From NCBI GenBank assembly GCA_963714145.1, contig OY970235.1, positions 2,480,001 to 2,544,000 of the forward strand: a DNA stretch of 64,000 bases. Direction: 5' to 3'. This document shows positions 25,737-34,452 of the stretch, in pieces. Origin of the DNA: JBBWZH01 sp035544115 (GTDB taxonomy: Bacteria > Actinomycetota > Actinomycetes > Mycobacteriales > CADCTP01). The notes under the pieces are model-generated. The model worked only from the letters and a program-made list of their open reading frames with translations, ran no database searches and had not been told where the DNA came from. Within the stretch, counting starts at the first letter, position 1. Each line of letters begins with the position of its first letter. A program made the position numbers and the translations under genes.

Positions 25737-28574
25737 TCAGACGGCGCTGGACGGGACCGCCGCCCCGCCGGCGCCCAGCAGGGCGAGCGGGCCCCGGCCC
25801 GGAGCCGGCGGGCCGGACAACTCCGCGTAACCGGCGGCCCGCTGCTCATGTTCGCGGGCCAGGTCCAGGTCGCCGGCCGCGTACTGGGCCTGGGCCAGCC
25901 CGGCGAAGGCCCGGGCCCGCTGGTACTGGTCGCCGACCCGGTCGGCCAACTCGGCGGCGGCGGTGTGATGGCCGGCGGCCCCGGCGTGGTCGCCGGCCGC
26001 GTGCCGGGCCTCGCCGAGCGCGTTCAGCGCCTCCGCCTCGCCGGCCCGGTCGCCGGCCTGCTCGAACAACTCCAGCGCCTGCCGGACCCGGGCGCCGGCC
26101 AGGTCGGGCTGGCCGAGTTCGACGGCCAGCAGCCCCAGGTTGACCAGCACCTGGGCCTCGCCGAGCCGGTCGCCGGCCCGCTGGTAGAGCCGGCCGGCCT
26201 GGTCCAGCTGGTCGGCGGCACCGGCCAGGTCGCCCAGCCGGCAGCTGACCAGGCCGAAGTGGGCCAGCGCGTACGCCTCGCCGTCGCGGTGCCCGCAGTC
26301 GCGGTACCGGGTCAGCGCCTGGCGCAGGTCGCCGGCCGCCGCCTCGTACCGGCCCTGCCGGGCCCGCACGGTGCCGAGGTGGCCGAGCGATTCGGCCTCG
26401 CCGAGCCGGTCACCGAGCGCGCCGAACAGCGCCAGCGCCTGCCGCAGCCGCGCCTCGGCCGGGGCCAGCCGACCCTGCCGGGCCGCGACGAAACCGAGCA
26501 GGTCGAGCATCCGGGCCTCGCCGAGCTGGTCGCGGAGCCCGACGAACAGCGCCAGCGCCTGCTCCAGCTGGGCCTCCGCCGGCGCCAGCCGGCCCTGCCG
26601 TACCCCGACCCGGCCCAGGTTCGCCAGCGCCCGCGCCTCGCCGGCCCGGTCGCCGAGCCGACGGTGCACCGCCAGCGCCTGCTCGACGTGGGCCACCGCC
26701 GGCGCGTACCGGCCCTGCCGCCAGTACACCCCGCCCAGGCTGGTCAGCGCGCTGGCCTGCGCGGCCGCGTCGCCGGTGTCCCGGGCCGCGCGCAGCGCGT
26801 GGGTGTGCAGCGCCAGCGCTTCGGAGCACCGGCCGCCGGCGTCCAGGTACCGGAACAGGGTGCCGGCCAGGCCGATCGCGTGCCCCGGCCAGCCGTGCTG
26901 GGCGGCGTGCCCGGCGACCGCGACCAGGTTCGCCCGCTCCGCGTCCAGCCAGGCCACCGCCGCGTCCGGAGTGGACAGTGCGGGCTGCTCGGGATCCGCC
27001 GGGCGGTGCCCACAGTCCGCAGTGGACGGTACGGCGTCGGCCGTGGACCGTCCAGCGTCCGCAGTGGACGGTCCAGCGTCCGGAGTGGACGGTGCGGGGG
27101 TGACCCGGGGGCGGCGGTGCGCCTCGCCCGGGTGCAGCGCGTCCATCGCGGCGGCGGCGGTGGCCAGGTAGTGGTCGAGCAGGCCGGTCAGGGCGGCGTG
27201 CCGGTCGGCCGCCGGGTCGGTGCCGGCGGTCAGCTCGGCGGCGTATCCACGCAGCAGGTCGTGCATGCCGAACCGGTCGGCGCCGGCCGGCTGGATCAGG
27301 TGCGCCCGGGCCAGCGCGGCCAGCAGCGCCCGGCTGCGCCGCGGCTCGTCACCGGTCAGCGCGGCCACCGCGGCCCGGTCCCAGTCGGCGCCCGGGTGCA
27401 GGCCGAGCAGCCGGAACGTTCGCCCGGTGTCGGCCGGCAGATGCTGGTACGACCAGGAGAACACGGCCCGGACGGCGGCCCGCGGGTCGCCGCCGGCGTC
27501 GAGCAGGTCCAGCCGGCCGCGCCGGTCGGCCAGCTCGGACACCAGCTCGGCGAGCGGGGTGGTCGGGGCCCGGGCCGCGGCCAGCTCGGCGGCCACCCGC
27601 AGCGCCAGCGGCAGCCGCGCGCACTCGGCCGCCAGTGCCCGGGCCGCGGCCGGGTCGGCGCCGACCGGGGCGCCGATCAGCCGGCGCAGCAGGGCGATCG
27701 CGTCCGGCTCGGGCAGCCGGCCGAGCTGGAGCCGGTGCGCGCCGTGCTGGGCGACCAGGCCGGCCAGCGAGTCCCGGCTGGTGACCAGCACCAGGCAGGC
27801 CGGCGTGCCGGGCAGCAGCGGCCGGACCTGCTCCACCGCCGCGGCATTGTCCAGCACGACCAGCATCCGCCGGCCGCTGACCTCGGTCCGGAACCGGGCG
27901 GCCCGCTCGGCCAGGTCGGCCGGGATATCCGCGCCGGACACCCCGAGCGCGCGCAGGAAGCCGGCCAGCGCGTCCCCCGGCGGCATCGGCTGCTCCGGGT
28001 CGTAGCCGCGCAGGTTCACGTACAGCTGGCCGTCCGGGAAGTCGGCCGCGACCCGGTGCGCCCAGTGCACGGCCAGCGCGGTCTTGCCCACCCCGGCGGT
28101 GCCGGACACCGCCGAGATCACCAGCGCGGACGGGCTCTGCGGCGCCGCCAGCAGACCGTCCAGTTCGGCCAGTTCGGCGGCCCGGCCGGTGAAGCCGGCC
28201 GGGCCGGCCGGCAGCTGCGCCGGCGCGCCGGCCCGGGCCGGGCGCGGCCGGGCGGGCGGGTCGCGGCGGCCCTCGGCCACCCGGTCCCGGGCGGTGGCCA
28301 GCGCGCCCTGCTCGGCCGGGCTGGCCCCGAGCAGCCGGACCAGCACGTCGAACCGGTCGGTCGGCGGCACCACCTTGCCGGTGAGGTACTGCCCGACGAT
28401 CGCGTGCGACCAGCCGGTGCTGGCCGCCAGCTCCCGGTAGGTCAGCTCGGAGCCGCCGCGGCGGCGGGCCTCCCGGCGGCGCAGCTGGCGCAGCACCCCG
28501 GCCAGCTCGATCACGCCCGATACGGCGGCGAGCCGCTCCCGGGTCAGCCCGGCGGTGTCCTTACCTTCGATCAC
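25737..28574 (-). CDS. XRE-type HTH, NB-ARC STAND ATPase with TPR array
   Basis: The 945-residue regulator starts with an XRE helix-turn-helix (LTYRELAASTGWSHAIVGQYLTGK, about 30-70). An NB-ARC NTPase follows (P-loop GTAGVGKTAL near 155, RMLVVLDNAAAVEQV as Walker B, LVLVTSRDSLAGLV as sensor 1, CARLPLALRVAA). The rest, from about 500, is at least nine TPR repeats of the form GEARALANLGRVxxRQGRLAPAE. STAND proteins of this type respond to an unknown ligand by ATP-driven oligomerisation and switch transcription. GTG 28574 was chosen because GGGGGAG precedes it. It is divergent from a small exported-protein gene. Confidence 0.88.
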   Translation of the reverse strand: MIEGKDTAGLTRERLAAVSGVIELAGVLRQLRRREARRRGGSELTYRELAASTGWSHAIVGQYLTGKVVPPTDRFDVLVRLLGASPAEQGALATARDRVAEGRRDPPARPRPARAGAPAQLPAGPAGFTGRAAELAELDGLLAAPQSPSALVISAVSGTAGVGKTALAVHWAHRVAADFPDGQLYVNLRGYDPEQPMPPGDALAGFLRALGVSGADIPADLAERAARFRTEVSGRRMLVVLDNAAAVEQVRPLLPGTPACLVLVTSRDSLAGLVAQHGAHRLQLGRLPEPDAIALLRRLIGAPVGADPAAARALAAECARLPLALRVAAELAAARAPTTPLAELVSELADRRGRLDLLDAGGDPRAAVRAVFSWSYQHLPADTGRTFRLLGLHPGADWDRAAVAALTGDEPRRSRALLAALARAHLIQPAGADRFGMHDLLRGYAAELTAGTDPAADRHAALTGLLDHYLATAAAAMDALHPGEAHRRPRVTPAPSTPDAGPSTADAGRSTADAVPSTADCGHRPADPEQPALSTPDAAVAWLDAERANLVAVAGHAAQHGWPGHAIGLAGTLFRYLDAGGRCSEALALHTHALRAARDTGDAAAQASALTSLGGVYWRQGRYAPAVAHVEQALAVHRRLGDRAGEARALANLGRVGVRQGRLAPAEAQLEQALALFVGLRDQLGEARMLDLLGFVAARQGRLAPAEARLRQALALFGALGDRLGEAESLGHLGTVRARQGRYEAAAGDLRQALTRYRDCGHRDGEAYALAHFGLVSCRLGDLAGAADQLDQAGRLYQRAGDRLGEAQVLVNLGLLAVELGQPDLAGARVRQALELFEQAGDRAGEAEALNALGEARHAAGDHAGAAGHHTAAAELADRVGDQYQRARAFAGLAQAQYAAGDLDLAREHEQRAAGYAELSGPPAPGRGPLALLGAGGAAVPSSAV

Positions 28575-28804
28575 GGCTCCCCCGGTGATGTGGGCACCGG
28601 CTGGCGGTCGGAAAACACACCTACCGTAGCCGCCGAGGTCGTATCGGTGTTGATCCGACAGGCCTCCCGAAAGGGCATGACCCGGCCCGTCCGCGGGGTG
28701 TGCACTGCCGTGCAGCCGTGTGCAACATCCGGCCCGCCGGCCGTCCGCGGTTCGCACCATTCGCTCGGGCGCCGGCGGTGCCGGCCATCAACAAAGGGGA
28801 CGGA

Positions 28805-29425
28805 ATGCGCAGGCTCATGAACAGAACTGTCGGCACCGGCACGCTGTTGGCCGCGGTGGCGTTGGCGGTGGCCGTGCTGCTGGTGGGCGGTTCGGTGGCG
28901 CTGGCCGGTGGCACCGGTCCGGCCGCTGGACGCCAGCCGGCCGCCCCGGTACTGCTGACCACGCCGCCGACCACGTCGCCACCGGGCGGCCCCGGCGTGC
29001 TGCCGAACCGCACCATCTGGGAGTTCATCGGGACGCAGAACGCCACCGCCTGGAACACCGGCAGCCCGCACTGGGTGGACCTGCCCGGCGCCACCGCGAC
29101 GTTCAACCCGCTGGCCATCGGCACGGTCACGTTCAACGCGGTGTTCTCCGGCGAGACGCTGTGCACCGGCGCCGCGACGACCTGGTGCTCGTACCGGGTG
29201 GTGGTGCAGTCCGCGGCCGGCACGTCGGAGCTCAAGCCCGCCGCCGGCACCGACTTCGTGCTCGCCACCGCCGGCGCGCCGGTCGGCAACCAGTCCGTGC
29301 AGCGCACCTCGCAGAGCTTCCCCGGCGGCGCCGGCTACACGATCAAGGCGCAGTTCGCGGTCGTCGGCACCGGCACGGTCGTCACCGTGGACGACTGGAA
29401 CTTCACCGTCACGATGATCACCTGA
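28805..29425 (+). CDS. Small exported or membrane-anchored protein, unknown
   Basis: The 206-residue protein has a strong hydrophobic N-terminal segment (LLAAVALAVAVLLVGGSVALAGG), a Pro/Thr-rich spacer and a beta-rich domain with two Cys (GETLCTGAATTWCSY). No family was recognised. AAGGGGAC precedes the ATG. It is divergent from the XRE-NB-ARC-TPR gene with a 230-base gap, so the regulator may control it. A 14-bp hairpin follows the stop. Confidence 0.7.
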   Translation: MRRLMNRTVGTGTLLAAVALAVAVLLVGGSVALAGGTGPAAGRQPAAPVLLTTPPTTSPPGGPGVLPNRTIWEFIGTQNATAWNTGSPHWVDLPGATATFNPLAIGTVTFNAVFSGETLCTGAATTWCSYRVVVQSAAGTSELKPAAGTDFVLATAGAPVGNQSVQRTSQSFPGGAGYTIKAQFAVVGTGTVVTVDDWNFTVTMIT

Positions 29426-29435
29426 CCCGGGGGCG

Positions 29436-29469
29436 GCCGGTGGGCGGGGTGGCGGCCCCGCCCACCGGC
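29436..29469 (+). terminator. 14-bp hairpin after the exported-protein gene
   Basis: GCCGGTGGGCGGGG (29436-29449) and its exact complement at 29456-29469 flank a 6-base loop, 10 bases after the stop. Confidence 0.7.
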
Positions 29470-29576
29470 GTACGACCAGCGGCGCTTGATGGTGTCCCGC
29501 CCATCGGCGTGCGGCCACCCGGCTCCGCCTCCCGGGGTAGGACCGCCGGCCCGCCTACCGGCGTAGGACCAGCGGC
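29463..29576. repeat. Short direct repeats upstream of the NAT gene
   Basis: CACCGGCGTACGACCAGCGGC (29463) recurs as TACCGGCGTAGGACCAGCGGC (29556) with two mismatches in 21, and a weaker CATCGGCGTGCGGCCAC copy lies between. The spacing is about 45 bases. The function is unknown; they could be binding sites in the leader of the N-acetyltransferase gene. Confidence 0.5.
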
Positions 29577-29647
29577 CGATGGCCGGCGGCGGGTGGGCGT
29601 GACTGAATGGGGTCGATCGGGACTGTCGAGAAGTGGAGGACGCGGGT

Positions 29648-30484
29648 ATGGACGGCGCGGGCGTGCGGGCGTACCTGGACCGGATCGGGCTCGCCGGCCC
29701 GGTGGCACCGACCGCGGCGGCGCTGCGCGAGCTGCAGCGGCGGCACGTGCTGGCGGTCCCGTTCGAGAACCTGGACATCCACCTCGGCAACCCGATCGTG
29801 CTCGCCGAGCCGGCGCTGCTGGCCAAGATCGTCGACCGGCGCCGCGGCGGTTTCTGCTACGAACTGAACGGCGCGTTCGCCGCGCTGCTGGCCGCGCTCG
29901 GCTACGGCGTGACGCTGCTCGCCGCCCGGGTCGGCGGCGGCGACCAGGTGGGCATCCCGTACGACCACCTGGCGCTGTCGGTGCGAACGCCGGAGCCCGG
30001 CCCGGACGCCGGCCCCTGGCTGGTGGACGTCGGCTTCGGCCGGTTCAGCCGGTACCCGCTGCGGCTGGACGCCGGCGGCGACCAGGCCGACCCGGTCGGC
30101 CGGTTCGAGATCGGCCCGGCGGCGGCCGACCCGGACCTCGGTGGCTGGGGTGACCTGCAGGTCTGGCAGGACGGCGAGCCGCAGTACCGGCTGGAGACCC
30201 GGGCGCGCCGGCTGGCCGACTTCGAGGCCGGCTGCTGGTGGCACCAGACCTCCCCCAGGTCGCACTTCACCACGTCCCTGACCTGCTCGCTGCCGACCGA
30301 GGAGGGCCGGCTCACGCTGTCCGGCCGCCGGCTGATCGAGACCGTCGGCGAGGTCAGGACCGAGCACGACCTCGGCTCGGACGCCGACGTGCTGGCCGCC
30401 TACCGGGTCCGGTTCGGCATCGAACTGGCCGAGCTGCCCGTCGTCCGCGACCACCCGCCGGCCGCCGCCGGGCCGCCGGCGTAG
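29648..30484 (+). CDS. Arylamine N-acetyltransferase
   Basis: The 278-residue enzyme transfers acetyl from acetyl-CoA to arylamines or hydrazines, or acts in a biosynthetic pathway. The catalytic triad is complete: Cys70 in RRGGFCYELN, His107 in YDHLAL and Asp127 in LVDVGFG. The N-terminal VPFENLDIHLG is also typical. The ATG at 29648 is preceded by GTGGAGGAC; a GTG at 29633 would add five residues. It lies 150 bases upstream of a SARP regulator on the same strand. Confidence 0.93.
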   Translation: MDGAGVRAYLDRIGLAGPVAPTAAALRELQRRHVLAVPFENLDIHLGNPIVLAEPALLAKIVDRRRGGFCYELNGAFAALLAALGYGVTLLAARVGGGDQVGIPYDHLALSVRTPEPGPDAGPWLVDVGFGRFSRYPLRLDAGGDQADPVGRFEIGPAAADPDLGGWGDLQVWQDGEPQYRLETRARRLADFEAGCWWHQTSPRSHFTTSLTCSLPTEEGRLTLSGRRLIETVGEVRTEHDLGSDADVLAAYRVRFGIELAELPVVRDHPPAAAGPPA

Positions 30485-30634
30485 CGATCGCCCGGCGACG
30501 CCGGGTGGGTGCCGATAGCCTTCCGCCCGCAAGCACCGTCGATCAGGGCCGCCGGCAGAGCATGTTCGATCGGGCAAGCGTGTCGCGCCCGACCCGCCGG
30601 GTGCACCATAGTTGACGGTGAATGGGGGACTTTG

Positions 30635-33600
30635 ATGGCTTCGCCGGTGCCTGAGGCAGACGTCCGGCTGCTCGGTTCCATCGCCGTCACCGGGCCGGCC
30701 GGCCCGGCCGGGCTGGTCGGCGGGCGGCAGCGGGCGCTGGTCGGCATGCTCGCGCTGCACACCGGCACCGTCATCGCCACCCCGCGGCTGGTCGACGCGC
30801 TCTGGCCGGACGACCCACCGCGCACCGCCGTCCGCACCCTGCACAGCCACGCCGCCCGGGTGCGCAAGGCGCTGGCCGACTGCGGGCTGCCGGAGACGCT
30901 GCTCACCCGCGATCCCGGCTACCAGCTCACGCTGCCCCGGGAGACCGTGGACGCGCTCCGGTTCGAGGACGAGGTGCGGGCCGCCCGCGACGACATGACG
31001 GCCGGCCGGCTGGACCAGGCCACCGCCCGGCTGGCCGCCGCGCTCGGGCTCTGGAGCGGCGACGCGCTGGCCGACGGCCCGGCCGGCGGCTGGGTGCAGA
31101 CCGAGGTGGAGCGGCTGCACGGGCTGCGGCTGGCCGCCGCCGAGGAACTCTGGGAGATCCGGCTGCGGCTGGGGCAGCACGCCGCGGCGGTGACCGAGCT
31201 GGACCGGCTGCTGGTCCGCTACCCGACCCGGGAACGGCTGGTCGGGCTGCTGATGCTGGCGCTGTACCGGTCCGGCTGCCCGGCGGACGCGCTGGACCGG
31301 TACGAGCGGCTGCGGGCCCGGCTGGCCGACGAGCTGGGCGCCGACCCGGGCCCGGCGCTGCAGCGGCTGCACACCTCGATCCTGCGCAACGAGCCGGCGC
31401 TGGAGCTCGGCTACGGCGGCCCGCCGGCGGCCCGCCCCGGCCCGCCGCCGGCCAGCGTGCCACCGGCGCTGGCCCCGGCCGCCCCGGCCCAGCTCCCGCC
31501 GCCGGTCGGCCACTTCGCCGGCCGCACCGAGGAGCTCGACGGGCTGGACGCCTGGCTGGTCGAGCCGCACCCGGGGCCGCGGATCGCGGTCATCCGCGGC
31601 CCGGCCGGGGTCGGGAAGACCGCCTTCGCGGTGCAGTGGTGCCGCGGCATCCGGGCCGACTTCCCGGACGGCCAGCTCTACCTCGACCTGCGCGGGCACG
31701 ACCCGGCCGCCGCGCTGCCGCCGACTGACGCGCTGGCCCAGACGCTGCGCGCGCTCGGCGTCCCGGCCGACCGGATCCCGGCCGAGCTGGCCGAGCAGGT
31801 CGGCAGCTACCGCTCGCTGGTGCACGACAAGCGCATCCTGCTGCTCGCGGACAATGCCGGCAGCGCCGACCAGGTGCTGCCGCTGGTGCCCACCGGCGAG
31901 GCCAGCCTGCTGGTGGTGACCAGCCGGCACGACCTGGCCGCGCTGCCGATCTACCACGCGGTCCGGCCGGTCGACCTGAGCGTGCTGTCGGTCGGCGAGG
32001 CGACCGCGCTGCTGGACCGGGTCGTCGGCGCCGACCGGGTGCGGGCCGAGGCGGGCGCGGCGGCCAGGCTGGTCGACCTGTGCGGCCGGCTGCCGCTGGC
32101 GCTGCGGGTGGCCGCGGCCAAGCTGGCCGCCCGGCCGCGCCGGCAGATCGACGACCTGGTCGCCGAGCTGGTCAGCCAGGACCGGCTGGACGCCCTCTCG
32201 GTGGAGGGCGACTCGCGTGGCCTGCGCGCCGTGTTCGCCACCGCGTACGGCGCGCTCAGCCCGGCCGCGGCCCGGCTGTTCCGGCTGCTCGGCCTGCAGC
32301 CGGGTACCAGCTTCACCGTCCCGCTGGCCGCCGCCGCGGCGGCCGTGCCGGCCGCGGTGGCCCGGGCCGGCGTCGGCGAACTGGCCGCGGCGCACCTGAT
32401 CGAGGAGCTCGGCGCCGGCCGGTACCGGTTCCACGACCTGATCCGGCTGTACGCCGCCGACCGGGCCCGGGCGCAGGAGCCGGAGCCGGACCGGGCCGCC
32501 GCGGTCGGCCGCATCCTGGACTGGTACCTCGCGGTCGCCGACGCGGTGAACCGCACCCTCGACCCCAGCCGGGACCGGGTCGTCCCGGCCTGCCGGTTCG
32601 GCCCGGGCGAGCAACCGTTCGAGGCCACCCCGGCGGCCGCACTGTCCTTCCTGGACGGTGAGCACGGCAACCTGCTGTCCACTGTGGAGTTCGCCGCGGC
32701 CGGCGGGGCGGCCGGCGGGTCCGAGCCGGTGGCCTGGCAGCTGTGCTACCTGCTGGCCGGCTACTTCGAGTCGCGCGGGCACTGGGGCGACCGGGTCGCG
32801 ATGTACCGGTCCGGCCTGGCCGCGGCGCGGACGCTGGCCGACCCCGCGGTGGAAGGGCTGATGCTCAGCGGGCTCGGGGTGGCCTGCATCGCCGCGCGCC
32901 GGCACGCCGACGCGCTGGAACACCTGCGGCCGGCGCTGGAGCTGATGCGGGCCAGCGGCGACCGGCGCGGCGAGGGGCACGCGTACAACAACATCGCCGC
33001 CGCGCTCGGCGAGCTGCGCCGCTACCACGAGGCGATCGTGGCCTGCGAGCGGGCGCTGGCCGTGCACACCCAGAACGGGCACCGGCTCGGCATGCGGCTG
33101 GCGCTGAACAACCTCGGCTGCGCGCACACCCGGATCGGCGAGATCGACCGCGGCATCGCCTACCTGGACCAGGGCCTGCAACTGGCCCGGGACGACGAGG
33201 ACGTCCGGCTCGAGGCCGGCATCCTGCACAACCTGGGCGAGGCGCACCGCCGCCGCGGCGACCACCGGCCCGCGCTGGACTGCTTCGCCCAGGCACTGGC
33301 GCTGCGCCGGGGCACCGGCGAACGCCGGTACGAAGCGGAGACGCTGACCGAGATCGGGCTCACCCACCTGGACGCCGCCGACCCGGTCGCCGCCCGGGAC
33401 AGCGTCTGGCAGGCGTACCAGCTCAGCCGCGAGGTGGGCGACCAGCACCTGGAGGCGGTGGCCGGCGCGCAGCTGGGCCGCGCCTACCTCGCCGCCGGCG
33501 ACCTCACCGCCGCCCGGGACTGGTTACACGCCGCGATCGCGCTGCGCGTACGCATCCCGGACCGGCACGAGGAAGCGGTCATCCACGCCAGCATCGCCGA

Positions 33601-33754
33601 CCTGGAGGAACTGGCCGGCAACGCCCCGCTGGCGGCCCGGCACCGGCAGTCCGCCAGCCTGCTGCGCGCCCCCGACGCGCGCCCGGCCGAGGCCGCCGCT
33701 GCGGCCCGGCCGGCCCGGAGCGCCCCGGCCGCGCTGGCTACTCCGAGCAGATGA
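30635..33754 (+). CDS. AfsR-like SARP regulator: wHTH-BTAD, NB-ARC, TPR
   Basis: The 1039-residue regulator has the classical order. An OmpR-like winged helix spans about 5-95 (VRLLGSIAVTG, ALWPDDPPRTAVRTLHSHAARVRKAL). BTAD spans about 100-250 (RFEDEVRAARDDM ... LADELGADPGPALQRLH). After a Pro/Ala linker comes NB-ARC with its P-loop at 322-329 (GPAGVGKT), and from about 700 a TPR array (GEGHAYNNIAAALGELRRYHEAI). SARPs activate antibiotic or other secondary-metabolism genes. GGGGGA precedes the ATG. Its last 17 bases overlap the stop region of the opposing Calx-beta gene. Confidence 0.92.
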   Translation: MASPVPEADVRLLGSIAVTGPAGPAGLVGGRQRALVGMLALHTGTVIATPRLVDALWPDDPPRTAVRTLHSHAARVRKALADCGLPETLLTRDPGYQLTLPRETVDALRFEDEVRAARDDMTAGRLDQATARLAAALGLWSGDALADGPAGGWVQTEVERLHGLRLAAAEELWEIRLRLGQHAAAVTELDRLLVRYPTRERLVGLLMLALYRSGCPADALDRYERLRARLADELGADPGPALQRLHTSILRNEPALELGYGGPPAARPGPPPASVPPALAPAAPAQLPPPVGHFAGRTEELDGLDAWLVEPHPGPRIAVIRGPAGVGKTAFAVQWCRGIRADFPDGQLYLDLRGHDPAAALPPTDALAQTLRALGVPADRIPAELAEQVGSYRSLVHDKRILLLADNAGSADQVLPLVPTGEASLLVVTSRHDLAALPIYHAVRPVDLSVLSVGEATALLDRVVGADRVRAEAGAAARLVDLCGRLPLALRVAAAKLAARPRRQIDDLVAELVSQDRLDALSVEGDSRGLRAVFATAYGALSPAAARLFRLLGLQPGTSFTVPLAAAAAAVPAAVARAGVGELAAAHLIEELGAGRYRFHDLIRLYAADRARAQEPEPDRAAAVGRILDWYLAVADAVNRTLDPSRDRVVPACRFGPGEQPFEATPAAALSFLDGEHGNLLSTVEFAAAGGAAGGSEPVAWQLCYLLAGYFESRGHWGDRVAMYRSGLAAARTLADPAVEGLMLSGLGVACIAARRHADALEHLRPALELMRASGDRRGEGHAYNNIAAALGELRRYHEAIVACERALAVHTQNGHRLGMRLALNNLGCAHTRIGEIDRGIAYLDQGLQLARDDEDVRLEAGILHNLGEAHRRRGDHRPALDCFAQALALRRGTGERRYEAETLTEIGLTHLDAADPVAARDSVWQAYQLSREVGDQHLEAVAGAQLGRAYLAAGDLTAARDWLHAAIALRVRIPDRHEEAVIHASIADLEELAGNAPLAARHRQSASLLRAPDARPAEAAAAARPARSAPAALATPSR

Positions 33755-34247
33755 ACCCGCCGCCGACCGGCGGCTTGTCCGGCGGGGTGTCGTCGTCGAC
33801 GATGATCCCGGCCGCCTCGTTCTTGTCATCCGGGATCACGATCCGGCCGGCCGGCTTCGACAGCCGCACCGAGAAGCACTCGTTCCGTTCCCGCTTGCTG
33901 TCCGGCACCACCGAAATGACGATGACCTGCCTGCTCGTGTCGTCGGACTTGAACGAGACCTGCCCGGCCTGACTGACGAAGTCGGACCGGTCGGCCGTAT
34001 ACGCGACGGTCTCGAACTGCACCGACCCCTCCTGCGGACAGGCCGAGCTCGTCACGGTGAACGTGAACGGGGTGAACTGGCCCTTCTGGGCCGAGGTGCC
34101 TTCGACGGCTCGGTGCCCCTCGATGCTCACCAGCCGCGGGTCGTCGCAGGCCGCCTGAGCCGTGCCGGTCCCCGAGCCGACCACGGTGGTTGCCACTCCG
34201 CCGGTGACGGCAAGCGCCGCACCGAGCCGCCGAAGAACTTTTCGCAC
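33738..34247 (-). CDS. Secreted Calx-beta-like protein
   Basis: The 169-residue exported protein has a signal peptide to about residue 31 (VLRRLGAALAVTGGVATTVVG ... AQAA). It has one Calx-beta-like domain ending in the characteristic EAAGIIVDDDTPP, preceded by DDTSRQVIVISVVPDSKRERNECFSVRLS. Calx-beta units bind calcium and occur in adhesive surface proteins; a single short domain is unusual. Four Cys may form disulfides. The GTG start at 34247 has GGGGGAT upstream. It is convergent with the SARP gene at 30635 (17-base overlap) and divergent from the next SARP gene. Confidence 0.82.
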   Translation of the reverse strand: MRKVLRRLGAALAVTGGVATTVVGSGTGTAQAACDDPRLVSIEGHRAVEGTSAQKGQFTPFTFTVTSSACPQEGSVQFETVAYTADRSDFVSQAGQVSFKSDDTSRQVIVISVVPDSKRERNECFSVRLSKPAGRIVIPDDKNEAAGIIVDDDTPPDKPPVGGGFICSE

Positions 34248-34452
34248 CCAATCCCCCTGTTCCAGCCGCCGCCGTTTGGCAGCGACAGACCGTCCCCCCG
34301 GTCCGAGGAGAATCCTGGACCGGGCCTGTTGTGGAAACGTTGTGGCGGCCGCCGCCTGGGGACAGCCAGCGCAACGATCGTGCATCCAGGGCTTCGTACA
34401 ACGGTGACATGGCCATACACAACCGCTGCCCGGCGTGTCCCGGGCACCGGGC

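Noticed and set aside
29555..33448. 1297-codon minus-strand frame opposite the NAT and SARP genes
   Set aside because: It is a long frame caused by high third-position GC. It has no recognisable domain and covers two well-supported plus-strand genes.
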